A stretch of 64,000 nt of DNA from Ancrocorticia sp047501485. Its GTDB lineage: Bacteria > Actinomycetota > Actinomycetes > Actinomycetales > Actinomycetaceae. The position numbers were made by a program, and so were the translations under genes. The notes under the pieces were generated by a model, which worked only from the letters and a program-made list of their open reading frames with translations, was not told where the DNA came from and ran no database searches. Positions 41,095 through 50,491 of the stretch are shown in pieces. Positions within the stretch are counted from its first letter, which is position 1. Each line of letters starts with the position of its first letter. The DNA lies in assembly GCA_047501485.1 (NCBI GenBank), contig JAZDRN010000009.1, positions 41,244 through 105,243 on the forward strand. Direction: 5' to 3'.

Positions 41095-42296
41095 ACGAAT
41101 CTGTCGACGTCACCCGGCTCGATGAGCCACGCGACGGGATTCCCGACCTCACCCATGAGGAGATAGACGGCGCAGTCGCGGCGCTGGAAGCCGGCCACGG
41201 TCCCTTCGCCGTGGACACCGAACGCGCTATGGGCATCCGCTACTCGGATCGGGCCTATCTCATCCAGATCCGCCGCGAGGGAGCGGGTACCTTTCTCATC
41301 GATCCGGTTGGCATCGAGGATCGGCTCGACGGGCTCAGGCGGGTGCTGGCATCCGATCAGTGGATTCTGCACGCCGCCGATCAGGACCTACCCTGCCTGC
41401 ACGAACTCGAACTGTTTCCTCCCGAGGTCTTCGACACCGAGATCGCCGGCCTGCTGCTGGGATTCCCGCGCGTCTCCCTCCAATCCGAGATCGCCGAGGT
41501 TCTCGGTTACGGGCTGGCCAAGGAGCACTCGAATTCCGACTGGTCGCAGCGGCCTCTGCCTCCAGAGCTGCTCTCGTATGCCGCTCTCGACGTGGAACTC
41601 CTCCTCGAACTGCGTGACGAGCTCACGAGAATGCTCGAACACGCCGAGCGGCTGGAATGGCTGCGTGAAGAGTGCGAGGAGGTCCGCCTGCGCGGCCCTC
41701 GCCCGAAGAAGCAGCAGCCGTGGCGCAAGATCGCGCGTCAGATCGGTATCCGAGACCGTCGCGCATTGGCGATGCTGGCTGCCCTGTGGGAGCATCGGGA
41801 CCAGCTGGCGAAGTCTCGAGACGTGGCGCCGGAAAGGGTGCTCTCCGGCAAGGTGCTGGGAGAACTGGCGCTGCGCAAGCCCCGCTCACGGCAGGACCTG
41901 GTGAGATCACCTCTCATGCAGTCCCGCGCACGGCGCAGAGACGCCGCCGGGTACTGGGACGCCGTGGCCCCGGTCTGGCAGCTCGGTGAGGACGATCTTC
42001 CCGCGCGCCGCTTCAGCGAGAACGCCGATCCATTCCCGCACATCAAGCAATGGGAACGCCACGATCCCGCGGCGGCCAAACGCTGGGGCATCGTCCGCTC
42101 CGCCGTGCTGACCGAAGCAGAGGAGCTGGGCATCCGGCAGGACATCCTCCTCAAGCCAGCGCTGCAGAAGCAGCTTGCCTGGGACGGGTGGGACGACCCG
42201 GATGAGATCCCGATTCTGCTCGCCGCGCTCGGTGCGCGCCCCTGGCAGGTGGATGAGGCCGGCCCGGCCATCGTGTCCGCGGCAAAACGCGGCTGA
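41091..42296 (+). CDS. rnd: Ribonuclease D (3'-5' exoribonuclease with HRDC domain)
   Basis: Trims the 3' ends of tRNA precursors and other small RNAs. The 401-aa protein has the DEDD nuclease domain: FAVDTERA near residue 40, LHAADQDL near 92 and YAALDVELL near 164 supply the metal ligands. An HRDC RNA-binding domain follows (about 210-290, RKIARQIGIRDRRALAML). The C-terminal extension of about 100 residues is usual for actinobacterial RNase D. It is coupled to the DUF3000 gene by ATGA and converges on dxs. Confidence 0.93.
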   Translation: MNESVDVTRLDEPRDGIPDLTHEEIDGAVAALEAGHGPFAVDTERAMGIRYSDRAYLIQIRREGAGTFLIDPVGIEDRLDGLRRVLASDQWILHAADQDLPCLHELELFPPEVFDTEIAGLLLGFPRVSLQSEIAEVLGYGLAKEHSNSDWSQRPLPPELLSYAALDVELLLELRDELTRMLEHAERLEWLREECEEVRLRGPRPKKQQPWRKIARQIGIRDRRALAMLAALWEHRDQLAKSRDVAPERVLSGKVLGELALRKPRSRQDLVRSPLMQSRARRRDAAGYWDAVAPVWQLGEDDLPARRFSENADPFPHIKQWERHDPAAAKRWGIVRSAVLTEAEELGIRQDILLKPALQKQLAWDGWDDPDEIPILLAALGARPWQVDEAGPAIVSAAKRG

Positions 42297-42382
42297 GCAC
42301 CCGTGTCCGGAAAATAACTATCCGAAAACGGCATGGCATTGGGTGTATATACGCATTCCTATGCCGAATACGGATTCGAATT

Positions 42383-42438
42383 CGTCCAGGTCCTCGTTCT
42401 TCGTCCAGGTCCTCGTTCTTCGTCCAGGTCCTCGTCCG
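42383..42438. repeat. 19-bp tandem repeat, three copies, between rnd and dxs
   Basis: CGTCCAGGTCCTCGTTCTT at 42383-42401 and 42402-42420, then a partial third copy to about 42436. It lies in the 188-bp space between convergent genes. The 19-bp period is not a codon multiple, consistent with non-coding DNA. Confidence 0.95.
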
Positions 42439-42484
42439 AGGAGATGTCTCGCTGTCTCGTTCTCCGAGGCGATGGACGGCGAGG

Positions 42485-44392
42485 CTAGTTCCGCATCCCC
42501 TCGATGGCTGCCCTGGCATCCTCCACCGTCATCTCCTCGCGCGCCAGGACTGCTGCACGTGAAGCGTGCGAGATGAACTCGCGGCGCACGCCGATCTTCG
42601 CGACGGGGATAGCGCTCGAGCGGCGTCGCAGCGCGAGCTCGATCTCGCTACCGACGCCTCCGTCGATCAGGCCGTCCTCCAATGTGACCACGCGGTCATA
42701 GCCCGTCAGAATCTCGACGAGCGCGTCATCTACGGGTAGCACCCAGCGCGGATCGACGACCGAGACCCGCACACCCCGCGCCTCTTGCGCGGCAGCGATC
42801 GCGGTTGTGGCCATGGATCCCACGGCGACAACGGCGACGCGCTCCCCCGGCTCGTCCTCCGCCTGGGTACCAGCATTCGAAACCTGCGATTCCCAGAGCA
42901 GGTCCGCCCCGTCCAGGCGGCGCAGCGCGGTGATCTCGTCAGGAACCTCTCCCTTGGGATAGCGCACCAAGGTGGGGCCATCGAATGCCACGGCTTCTCG
43001 CACCAATTCGCGCAGTCGTTCTCCGTCGCGTGGAGCGGCGGTGCGCAGGCCGGGAATCATGGCGGCAAGCGAGAGGTCCCACATGCCGTTGTGCGAGGCG
43101 CCGTCATCGCCCGTGATCCCGGCTCGGTCCAGAACCACGGTCACCGGGGCACCATGCAGCGCCACGTCCATGAGCAGTTGGTCGAATCCACGGTTGAGGA
43201 AGGTGGCGTAGAGCGCGACGATCGGATGCTGGCCCTGAAGCGCCAGCCCGGCCGCCATGGTCATAGCGTGCTGCTCGGCGATGCCGACATCGATGACCCT
43301 GTCGGGGAATTCGTCCGCGAAAGGTCCCAGCCCGACGGGGCGCAGCATCGCGGCGGTGATACCGACGAGTTTCGGGTTCTCGTGTGCCATCTTCAACGCC
43401 TCTTCGGCGAAGACCGAGGTCCATCCGAAGCGCGCGGGAGCCACCGGAAGGCCGGTCTCGGGATGTATCCTGCCGATGGCGTGGAAACGATCGGCGATGT
43501 CCTCTTCCGCAGGCTTGTATCCGCGCCCTTTCTCCGTGATGGCATGAACCACCACCGGGCCGCCGAAGTCGCGAGCCAGGACGAAGGCCTGCTCCAGCTC
43601 CTCCAGGCTGTGGCCGTCGACCGGACCGATGTACTTCAGGCCCAGCGAATCGAAGATGCCCGCATCGACGAAGATGTCCTTGACGCCACGTTTGAGCGAG
43701 TGCAGGGCGCCATAGGCCATGCGCCCGGGAGTACCCTTCTCCTGCAACGTCCGCTTCGTCCATTCCATGAACGCCTCATAGCTGCGATTGACGCGCATGG
43801 CGTCGAGCTTGCGGACTCCCTCGAAGCGGCGCACCACTCCTCCGACGGTCGGCGCATACGAGCGGCCGTTGTCGTTGAGGACGATGACGATGGGACGCTC
43901 CGGATCCTCCGCAATATTGTTGAGAGCCTCCCAGGCCATTCCTCCGGTCATGGCGCCGTCGCCGATGACAGCGACGGCGCGGTGGCATTCATCCCCGTTC
44001 AGCTGCATGCCGCGGGCGATGCCGTCCGCCCAGGAGAGCGCGGTGGAGGCGTGTGAATTCTCGACTATATCGTGCACGGATTCGGACCTGCTCGGGTAAC
44101 CCGAGATCCCGCCTTCCTGACGCAAGCGCGAGAAATCGGTACGTCCCGTCAGGAGCTTGTGCACGTAGGATTGATGGCCGGTGTCGAAAACCATCACGTC
44201 CTTGGGAGAGTCGAAGACGCGATGCAATGCGATGGTCAGCTCGACGACTCCCAGGTTCGGACCGAGGTGGCCGCCCGTGCGGGAAACGTTCTCCACCAGG
44301 AACGTCCGGATCTGTTCTGCCAGGTCCGATAGCTGTTGCAGCGAAAGGGCCTTGACGGACACGGGACCCTGAATCTGTTCGAGGATTTCCAC
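42485..44392 (-). CDS. dxs: 1-deoxy-D-xylulose-5-phosphate synthase
   Basis: First step of the MEP isoprenoid pathway: condenses pyruvate and glyceraldehyde 3-phosphate using thiamine diphosphate. The 635-aa protein shows TGHQSYVHKLLTGR near residue 75, the thiamine motif GDGAMTGGMAWEALNN near 150, DRAGITGDDGASHNG near 425 and a transketolase C-terminal domain. I chose the GTG at 44392 because AAAAGGAGG lies seven bases upstream; an ATG six bases earlier is too close to that site. It lies directly after acnA on the same strand, separated by a strong hairpin. Confidence 0.95.
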   Translation of the reverse strand: MEILEQIQGPVSVKALSLQQLSDLAEQIRTFLVENVSRTGGHLGPNLGVVELTIALHRVFDSPKDVMVFDTGHQSYVHKLLTGRTDFSRLRQEGGISGYPSRSESVHDIVENSHASTALSWADGIARGMQLNGDECHRAVAVIGDGAMTGGMAWEALNNIAEDPERPIVIVLNDNGRSYAPTVGGVVRRFEGVRKLDAMRVNRSYEAFMEWTKRTLQEKGTPGRMAYGALHSLKRGVKDIFVDAGIFDSLGLKYIGPVDGHSLEELEQAFVLARDFGGPVVVHAITEKGRGYKPAEEDIADRFHAIGRIHPETGLPVAPARFGWTSVFAEEALKMAHENPKLVGITAAMLRPVGLGPFADEFPDRVIDVGIAEQHAMTMAAGLALQGQHPIVALYATFLNRGFDQLLMDVALHGAPVTVVLDRAGITGDDGASHNGMWDLSLAAMIPGLRTAAPRDGERLRELVREAVAFDGPTLVRYPKGEVPDEITALRRLDGADLLWESQVSNAGTQAEDEPGERVAVVAVGSMATTAIAAAQEARGVRVSVVDPRWVLPVDDALVEILTGYDRVVTLEDGLIDGGVGSEIELALRRRSSAIPVAKIGVRREFISHASRAAVLAREEMTVEDARAAIEGMRN

Positions 44393-44522
44393 GCACATAC
44401 CTCCTTTTGGCATCACACCATCGTAGCGCGTCGATCCAGTAGAACCGACCAACTCTGGACCATGAGAGAAAGGCTTCACGTTTTCGCCGGGTGCTGCGCA
44501 TCGCACGTGTTGTCCTATGCGT

Positions 44523-44560
44523 GAAGGGAGTGGGTCCGTTCGGACGGACCCACTCCCTTC
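44523..44560 (-). terminator. 17-bp perfect hairpin after acnA
   Basis: GAAGGGAGTGGGTCCGT (44523-44539) pairs perfectly with 44544-44560 around a TCGG loop. It starts 18 bp after the acnA stop. There is no long U-run, but the stem strength makes termination likely. Confidence 0.75.
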
Positions 44561-44577
44561 ATCTGCTGCCGAGCCGA

Positions 44578-47235
44578 TCAGCCCTTCGCGAGCTGACGCA
44601 GCACGTACTGCAGAATTCCTCCGTTGCGGAAGTAATCGGCCTCTCCCGGCGTATCGATACGCACCCACGCATCGAAGGTGACCGCCGAGAGATCTTCCTT
44701 CTCAGCGCTCACCCTGACCGTCTCGGGGATATCGCCCAGATTCAGCGCGGTGATACCGGTGATGGAGAAGGTCTCCTCCCCCGTCAATCCGAGGGAATCG
44801 GCATTCTCCCCCTCGGGGAACTGCAGCGGAAGCACTCCCATACCGATGAGGTTGGAACGGTGGATGCGCTCGAAGGATTCGGCGATCACGGCCTTGACTC
44901 CCAACAGCGAGGTACCCTTGGCAGCCCAATCGCGCGAGGAACCGGAACCGTACTCCTTGCCGCCGAGGACCACGAGCGGGATGCCCGCCTCCGCGTAGGC
45001 GACGGAGGCATCGTAGATCGCCTCGGTCTGCCCTGTCAGCAAGTTCTTCGTGTAGCCGCCCTCGACACCGTCGAGCAGCTGGTTCCTCAGCCGGATGTTG
45101 GCGAAGGTCCCGCGCACCATGACCTCGTGGTTTCCGCGGCGGGAGCCGTAGGAGTTGAAGTCGCGCGGTCCCACGCCGTGCTCGGCGAGGTAACGTCCGG
45201 CAGGCGAGTTCGCCTTGATGGCACCGGCGGGCGAGATGTGGTCGGTGGTCACCGAGTCGCCCAGCTTGGCCAGGACTCGCGCGTCCGAGATATCCACGAC
45301 CGGGGTCAGATCCGCGTTGAGCCCCTCGAAGAACGGAGCCTTGCGGATATAGGTGGAATCGACATCCCAATCGAACAGGTCACCCTGGGGAGTGGGTAGA
45401 TTCTTCCAGCGCTCATCACCCTCGAAGACGGAGGCATAGGTCTCCCGGAACATCCCCCGGTCGATCGACTGTTCGATGGTCTGCTGCACCTCGGCCGGAT
45501 CCGGCCAGATGTCGCGCAGGTAGACCGGGTTGCCCTGATCATCGTCACCCAGCGGCTCGTTATCGAAATCGAAGTCCATGCTGCCGGCCAGCGCATAGGC
45601 GATGACCAGCGGCGGAGATGCCAGGTAGTTCATCTTGACGTCGGGATTGATACGTCCCTCGAAGTTGCGGTTGCCGGAGAGCACCGAGACCACCGCGAGA
45701 TCGTTCTCGTTGACGACCTCGGACACCTCGGCGGGCAGCGGTCCGGAATTTCCGATGCAGGTGGCGCAGCCGTAACCCACGAGATTGAAGCCCAGGGCTT
45801 CCAGAGAGGGCCACAGGCCGGCTTTGTCGTAGTAGTCGGTCACGACCTTCGAGCCCGGGGCCAGGGAGGTCTTCACCCACGGCTTGGATTTCAGGCCGAG
45901 CTTCGCCGCCTTCTGAGCCAGCAGGCCCGCGGCCAGCATCACCGATGGGTTCGAGGTGTTCGTGCACGAGGTGATCGAGGCGATGACGACGTCGCCGTTG
46001 TTCAGACGGGTCTCGGTTCCGTCTGCGAGGGTGACGGCAACGTCCTTGGCGCCATTGGAGACGTAGTTGGGCAGCGTTTTCTCGAACGAGCTCTTCGACT
46101 CGGAGAGCAGGATGCGGTCCTGCGGGCGCTTCGGGCCGGCGATCGAGGGGACCACCGTGGAGAGGTCAAGCTCCAGGTATTCCGAGAAGACGGGCTCGTG
46201 GTCCGCGTTGTGCCACAGACCCTGCTCCTTGCAGTAGGCCTCGACGAGGGCGATCTGCTCCTCCTCGCGCCCGGTCAGGCGCAGGTAGTCCAGCGTGACG
46301 TCGTCGATCGGGAAGATCGCGGCCGTCGAACCGAACTCGGGGGACATGTTGCCGATGGTGGCGCGGTTGGCCAGCGGGACCTCGCCGACGCCGTCGCCGT
46401 AGAACTCGACGAACTTGCCCACCACACCGTGCTGGCGGAGCATCTGCGTGATCGTGAGCACCACGTCCGTGGCCGTGGAACCCGCCGGGATGGAACCGGT
46501 GAGCTTGAACCCCACAACCTTGGGGATGAGCATGGAGACGGGCTGACCGAGCATGGCCGCCTCGGCCTCGATGCCGCCCACGCCCCAGCCCAGCACACCC
46601 AGGCCGTTGACCATGGTGGTGTGGGAATCGGTTCCCACGCAGGTGTCGGGGTAGGCCACGCCCTCGTGCGTCATGGTGACGCGGGCGAGGTACTCGATGT
46701 TGACCTGGTGGACGATGCCGGTGCCCGGGGGCACCACCTTGAAGTTCTGGAAGGCGCCCTGGCCCCAGCGCAGGAACTGGTAACGCTCGCCGTTGCGCTG
46801 GTATTCGATGTCCATGTTGCGCTGGAGGGCGTCGTTGGTGCCGAAGACGTCGATCTGGACCGAGTGGTCGATGACCATCTCGGCAGGATTGAGCGGATTG
46901 ATGCGATCCGGATCCCCGCCCAGGGTGGCGACCGCCTCGCGCATGGTCGCGAGATCGACGATGCACGGCACGCCCGTGAAGTCCTGCATGACTACGCGAG
47001 CCGGCGTGAACTGAATCTCCTGATTGGGCTCCGCCGTGGGCTCCCAGGAGGCCAGGGCCTCGATCTGGGCGGCCGTCACGTTCGCACCGTCCTCGGTGCG
47101 CAGTAGGTTCTCCGCGAGGACCTTCAGTGAGTAGGGCAGCCGCTCGAGCCCCGGTACGGCATCCAGCCGGTAGATGTCGTATGTAGCGTCCCCCACCTCA
47201 AGGCTTCCACGCGAGTTAAAGCTGTCCAAGCTCAT
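44578..47235 (-). CDS. acnA: Aconitate hydratase A
   Basis: TCA-cycle enzyme interconverting citrate and isocitrate; when its iron-sulfur cluster is lost it can act as an RNA-binding iron sensor. The 885-aa protein has the usual AcnA/IRP length and the three cluster cysteines, one in SCTNTSNPS near residue 425 and two in GCATCIGNSGP near 490. The swivel domain with GSSRDWAAKG lies near 775. I chose the ATG at 47235 for its TAGGAG; the extension to 47253 lacks one. A perfect 18-bp palindrome directly upstream suggests repressor control. Confidence 0.96.
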   Translation of the reverse strand: MSLDSFNSRGSLEVGDATYDIYRLDAVPGLERLPYSLKVLAENLLRTEDGANVTAAQIEALASWEPTAEPNQEIQFTPARVVMQDFTGVPCIVDLATMREAVATLGGDPDRINPLNPAEMVIDHSVQIDVFGTNDALQRNMDIEYQRNGERYQFLRWGQGAFQNFKVVPPGTGIVHQVNIEYLARVTMTHEGVAYPDTCVGTDSHTTMVNGLGVLGWGVGGIEAEAAMLGQPVSMLIPKVVGFKLTGSIPAGSTATDVVLTITQMLRQHGVVGKFVEFYGDGVGEVPLANRATIGNMSPEFGSTAAIFPIDDVTLDYLRLTGREEEQIALVEAYCKEQGLWHNADHEPVFSEYLELDLSTVVPSIAGPKRPQDRILLSESKSSFEKTLPNYVSNGAKDVAVTLADGTETRLNNGDVVIASITSCTNTSNPSVMLAAGLLAQKAAKLGLKSKPWVKTSLAPGSKVVTDYYDKAGLWPSLEALGFNLVGYGCATCIGNSGPLPAEVSEVVNENDLAVVSVLSGNRNFEGRINPDVKMNYLASPPLVIAYALAGSMDFDFDNEPLGDDDQGNPVYLRDIWPDPAEVQQTIEQSIDRGMFRETYASVFEGDERWKNLPTPQGDLFDWDVDSTYIRKAPFFEGLNADLTPVVDISDARVLAKLGDSVTTDHISPAGAIKANSPAGRYLAEHGVGPRDFNSYGSRRGNHEVMVRGTFANIRLRNQLLDGVEGGYTKNLLTGQTEAIYDASVAYAEAGIPLVVLGGKEYGSGSSRDWAAKGTSLLGVKAVIAESFERIHRSNLIGMGVLPLQFPEGENADSLGLTGEETFSITGITALNLGDIPETVRVSAEKEDLSAVTFDAWVRIDTPGEADYFRNGGILQYVLRQLAKG

Positions 47236-47257
47236 GACTCTCCTAACGCTCAATATT

Positions 47258-47275
47258 TATCTTGACGTCAAGATA
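47258..47275 (-). promoter_or_regulatory. Perfect 18-bp palindromic operator upstream of acnA
   Basis: TATCTTGACGTCAAGATA is fully self-complementary and ends 22 bp before the acnA ATG. On the minus strand it can include the -10-like TATCTT, so a bound dimer would block transcription. Size and shape suit a MarR- or TetR-type dimer; the regulator is not in the window. Confidence 0.7.
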
Positions 47276-47411
47276 TCACGATGAGAGCCCTCAACGCTTT
47301 ATTTCACGCCAAAATCACGCCGTCGGGGACCCCCTGTTAGCGACACTGTCGGATTAAATCGCGTCGAAGTGCGGCATTATGGCAGCAAGTTCGAGACAGG
47401 GCAATAGCGTG

Positions 47412-48635
47412 TCACGACAGTGCCGTGACGACCTCGAAGTGATGGGTATTGGGGAACATATCGATCGAGTCCATGGAGACGACCTTGCGGCCCGCTTGAA
47501 CCATCGCGGAGACGTCACGCGCCATGGACGCCGGGTCGCAGGAGATGAGCACGATGCGCCGTGCCTTTCCACGAGCGAGCGTCTCCGCGACCTCCAACCC
47601 GAGGCCCGTCCGGGGAGGGTCGGCCACTACCACGTCTGCGGGTTCCCACTCCACCAGTTTCGCATCCACTCGCGATGTCCTCGCGCTCGCCCAAGGCAGG
47701 TCGCGCAGATTGGCGCGGGCATCCTCCACCGCCTGGCGCGCACCCTCGAAGGAGCGCACGTTGCCCTTCTCCCCCGTCCAGAGTGCGAGGGGCTGGGTCA
47801 GCAGTCCCGCTCCCGAATACAGTTCGACGACGGCGTCGCCCTCACGCACGTCTGCCGCACGCCGCACCAGCGCGATGAGCTGGCTTCCCGCATCGCGATG
47901 GATCTGCCAGAAACCGGCCGCGTGGACACGATAGGGATAGAGCTCGCCATCGAGCACCACATCCTCGCGCACGTAGGGCCTTGCCTCGAAACCCGGAGCC
48001 CAGAAGGTCCTGCGCCCCACGAGGAGCAAGGGGTCCGAGCCGGAGGGAAGCACGGCGCGCACCCGCTCGCCGGGCTGCAGCTGGCTACGCCACGCCCCTT
48101 GGAACAGATCCAGTTCGTCGATGTCGCGTACCGCGAGCGGCATCTGCCCCAACGCAACGGTCTCGTGGGTGCCCTCGCGGAACATGGCGAGCAGGCCGTC
48201 GTCGTCGACGGTGAACTCCACGCGTGTGCGGGTATGCCATCCGGAAGTGGCCCGATCCGTCTCGAATGAACGCACGCTCGGCTCGATACCCTGCTCGCCC
48301 AAGTGATCCACCAGCTCCTCGCCGCCCACGCGGCGCAAGCTCGCACGCAACACGTGGGTCTTCCACTCGGACTGGAAATCGAAGGACACGTGGCCGAGAT
48401 CGGCTCCCCCGACGCCCAGCGGCCCGGCCACGGGCCACGGATGCTTGACGCGATGCGGGGAGGGATCGGAGATCACCTCGACGGCGTCCCCGCGCAGCAA
48501 CTTGGAACGCTCGCTCGTCACAGCCACCCGGACAGTCTCACCGGGCAGGCCGAAGCGGGTGAATACGGCGCGGCCGTCGAGATGTCCGACGCAGACTCCG
48601 CCGTGGGCAATGTCGGTGAGCTCAAGCTCGATCAT
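47412..48635 (-). CDS. TRAM-domain 23S rRNA (uracil-5)-methyltransferase-like protein (RlmCD/TrmA family)
   Basis: A 407-aa SAM-dependent RNA methyltransferase. The N-terminal TRAM domain (about 1-60) includes GETVRVAVTSERSKLLRGDA. The catalytic part has the SAM-binding motif VVELYSGAGLLTQPLA near residue 270, VADPPRTGLG near 335 and the catalytic Cys region LISCDPASMARD near 365. I chose the ATG at 48635 for its GAGGAA. It begins one base after the APC permease stop. The order matches M. tuberculosis Rv2689c-Rv2690c. The exact target base is not determined. Confidence 0.9.
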   Translation of the reverse strand: MIELELTDIAHGGVCVGHLDGRAVFTRFGLPGETVRVAVTSERSKLLRGDAVEVISDPSPHRVKHPWPVAGPLGVGGADLGHVSFDFQSEWKTHVLRASLRRVGGEELVDHLGEQGIEPSVRSFETDRATSGWHTRTRVEFTVDDDGLLAMFREGTHETVALGQMPLAVRDIDELDLFQGAWRSQLQPGERVRAVLPSGSDPLLLVGRRTFWAPGFEARPYVREDVVLDGELYPYRVHAAGFWQIHRDAGSQLIALVRRAADVREGDAVVELYSGAGLLTQPLALWTGEKGNVRSFEGARQAVEDARANLRDLPWASARTSRVDAKLVEWEPADVVVADPPRTGLGLEVAETLARGKARRIVLISCDPASMARDVSAMVQAGRKVVSMDSIDMFPNTHHFEVVTALS

Positions 48636-48636
48636 G

Positions 48637-50445
48637 TTATTCCTCTTCATCAGCTTCCAGCTGGTAGGGCACTTCGGAGATGACGACGCCCTTCTCAAGG
48701 CGTAAAGCTGAAATGATACGCGGCTCCGAGTGGCGCACAAAGAATCTCTGCCACACTCCGGTCGACAACACGCGCGGAATGAACACCATGACGATGTCGC
48801 CCGGGTGCAATGAGCGCAGAGAACGCACGTACTCCAGGATGTTCTCCACCTGGGCTCCCTGCGGTGTGCCGAGAACGGTCAGATCGACGGGAAGCGCGGC
48901 CGCACGCCAATCCTCCCGGAGACGTTTCGTGGCCGCCGGGTCGAAGTCGAGCGTCACCGCCGTCAGGGATGTCAGGCGCGTGGCCCGCGCGAAACCGAGG
49001 GTGCGCAATGCGGGAAGATCCAATGCCGAGATCAGGATGACGCCGTGAACGCGCGTGGGCAGCGTGCGGCCCGCCGTCAGGTCCCGTGGAGCCAGGCGCT
49101 TGACCACCCTGCCCCGACCGCGCCGGAAGAAGAGCAGCACGCTGGCGGGAAGCGCCATGGAGACCAGGGCCACGAGGGCCCACCACACGTTGGTCAGGGC
49201 TATCGCCGCTAAGATGGCGAAACCGAAAGCGGCGAGAAGGAAGAAGCCGATGCGCGATAGCCTCGCGCTCCTGCGTTCGCCCCGGTCCAACGACTCGCGC
49301 AGTATGGAGCTCGAGCGCAGCGCCATCGCCAGGCACACGAGTGCGAAGATCACGAAAGCGGCAAAGATCAGGGCCATGGCCCCGGCCTGGGTGGTGCTCA
49401 GGGAACCGGTGAGGGTGGCAGCGAGGATCGCGATGAACGCCACGATCGTCACTCGCGGACGCACCGCGTCCTCCGAGGCGAGATAACGCGGCAGGATGCG
49501 ATCCACGCTGAGCTCGCGGAGCAGGCGAGGCAGCGCGGCGTAGGCCACCAGAACCGCAGACAGGCCCACGAGGATGGCCGCCACAGCGATCACTATCTGT
49601 CCGGGACGGTCGAAGAAGGCGTCCGCCATTGCGAGAAGCGGGACGCTGCCGCTGCGTCCCGTCATGGCAAGGGCATCGGCGAAGTAGAGGGAGACGACGA
49701 CGGCCGCCGCAGCCGCCCCCGTGAGCTGCACGAGACGCTTGGGCCGCAATTTGCGGTCCTGGGGACGCACCATCACCCGTTCCGAGATCAATATCAGGAT
49801 GGCGGAGGGCAGCACAGCGGCCATACAGGCCTCCAGCAGCGAGGACTCGGTGGTGTTCCCCGTTCCCGTATCCCAGGCGTAGAGCTGCGCCGCATGGATC
49901 ATCTCATCGCTGAAACCGCCGGAGACCTCCGTGATCAACGCGGTCACCAACACGGCGGCGATAGCCACCGCCCCCAGCCCCGAGGCCGCCAGCAGCAGGC
50001 GACGCGGCACGTTGTAGCCCAGCAGACTCGGCAGGGCCAAGACGAGCACCAGGATGACAGGCAGGATACGCCGCAGCTCTTCCACGGGAGTGATGACGTG
50101 GATGCCGTTGACGATCAGGCTACCGCCCAGGGCAACGATGAGGGCATAGGCCAGGAAACGCGCGGCGGATACCAGGATGCCCGTCCATACGCCGATGAAA
50201 GAGGAGACCAGGCGCATAGACGAACGGCGAGGCACCAGGATCTGCTGCCACACGATCGCGCCCAGGGTGATGGCAATCGTCACGCCGCCCACCGCCAGCG
50301 CGGCGTAGATCTCGTTCACCTTCGCACCGATAGGCAGAGAGCGCAGGATGATCTGAGGCACGATGATGACTGTGAGCACCACCGCCGTGATGGCGTCCAC
50401 CCCGCGTGCCAACGAGGACTCGGTGCGATTCTTCGCGATAGCCAT
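48637..50445 (-). CDS. APC-superfamily amino acid permease-like protein with C-terminal cytoplasmic domain
   Basis: A 602-aa polytopic membrane protein with about 12 hydrophobic segments (about 15-460), followed by a cytoplasmic alpha/beta domain of about 140 residues (VHGVILISALDLPALRTLGF onward) that resembles the regulatory tail of actinobacterial APC proteins. The substrate could be an amino acid, or potassium given the divergent TrkA pair. It matches the position of Rv2690c beside ceoB and ceoC in M. tuberculosis. It shares a 46-bp divergent promoter region with the first trkA gene. Confidence 0.88.
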   Translation of the reverse strand: MAIAKNRTESSLARGVDAITAVVLTVIIVPQIILRSLPIGAKVNEIYAALAVGGVTIAITLGAIVWQQILVPRRSSMRLVSSFIGVWTGILVSAARFLAYALIVALGGSLIVNGIHVITPVEELRRILPVILVLVLALPSLLGYNVPRRLLLAASGLGAVAIAAVLVTALITEVSGGFSDEMIHAAQLYAWDTGTGNTTESSLLEACMAAVLPSAILILISERVMVRPQDRKLRPKRLVQLTGAAAAAVVVSLYFADALAMTGRSGSVPLLAMADAFFDRPGQIVIAVAAILVGLSAVLVAYAALPRLLRELSVDRILPRYLASEDAVRPRVTIVAFIAILAATLTGSLSTTQAGAMALIFAAFVIFALVCLAMALRSSSILRESLDRGERRSARLSRIGFFLLAAFGFAILAAIALTNVWWALVALVSMALPASVLLFFRRGRGRVVKRLAPRDLTAGRTLPTRVHGVILISALDLPALRTLGFARATRLTSLTAVTLDFDPAATKRLREDWRAAALPVDLTVLGTPQGAQVENILEYVRSLRSLHPGDIVMVFIPRVLSTGVWQRFFVRHSEPRIISALRLEKGVVISEVPYQLEADEEE

Positions 50446-50491
50446 GATGAATCAGGCTACGCTACCCGCGCCCATGAGGTAGCGTCTAACC

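Noticed and set aside
42383..42438. CRISPR-like array between rnd and dxs
   Set aside because: The repeats are directly adjacent with no spacers and there are no cas genes; it is a simple tandem repeat.
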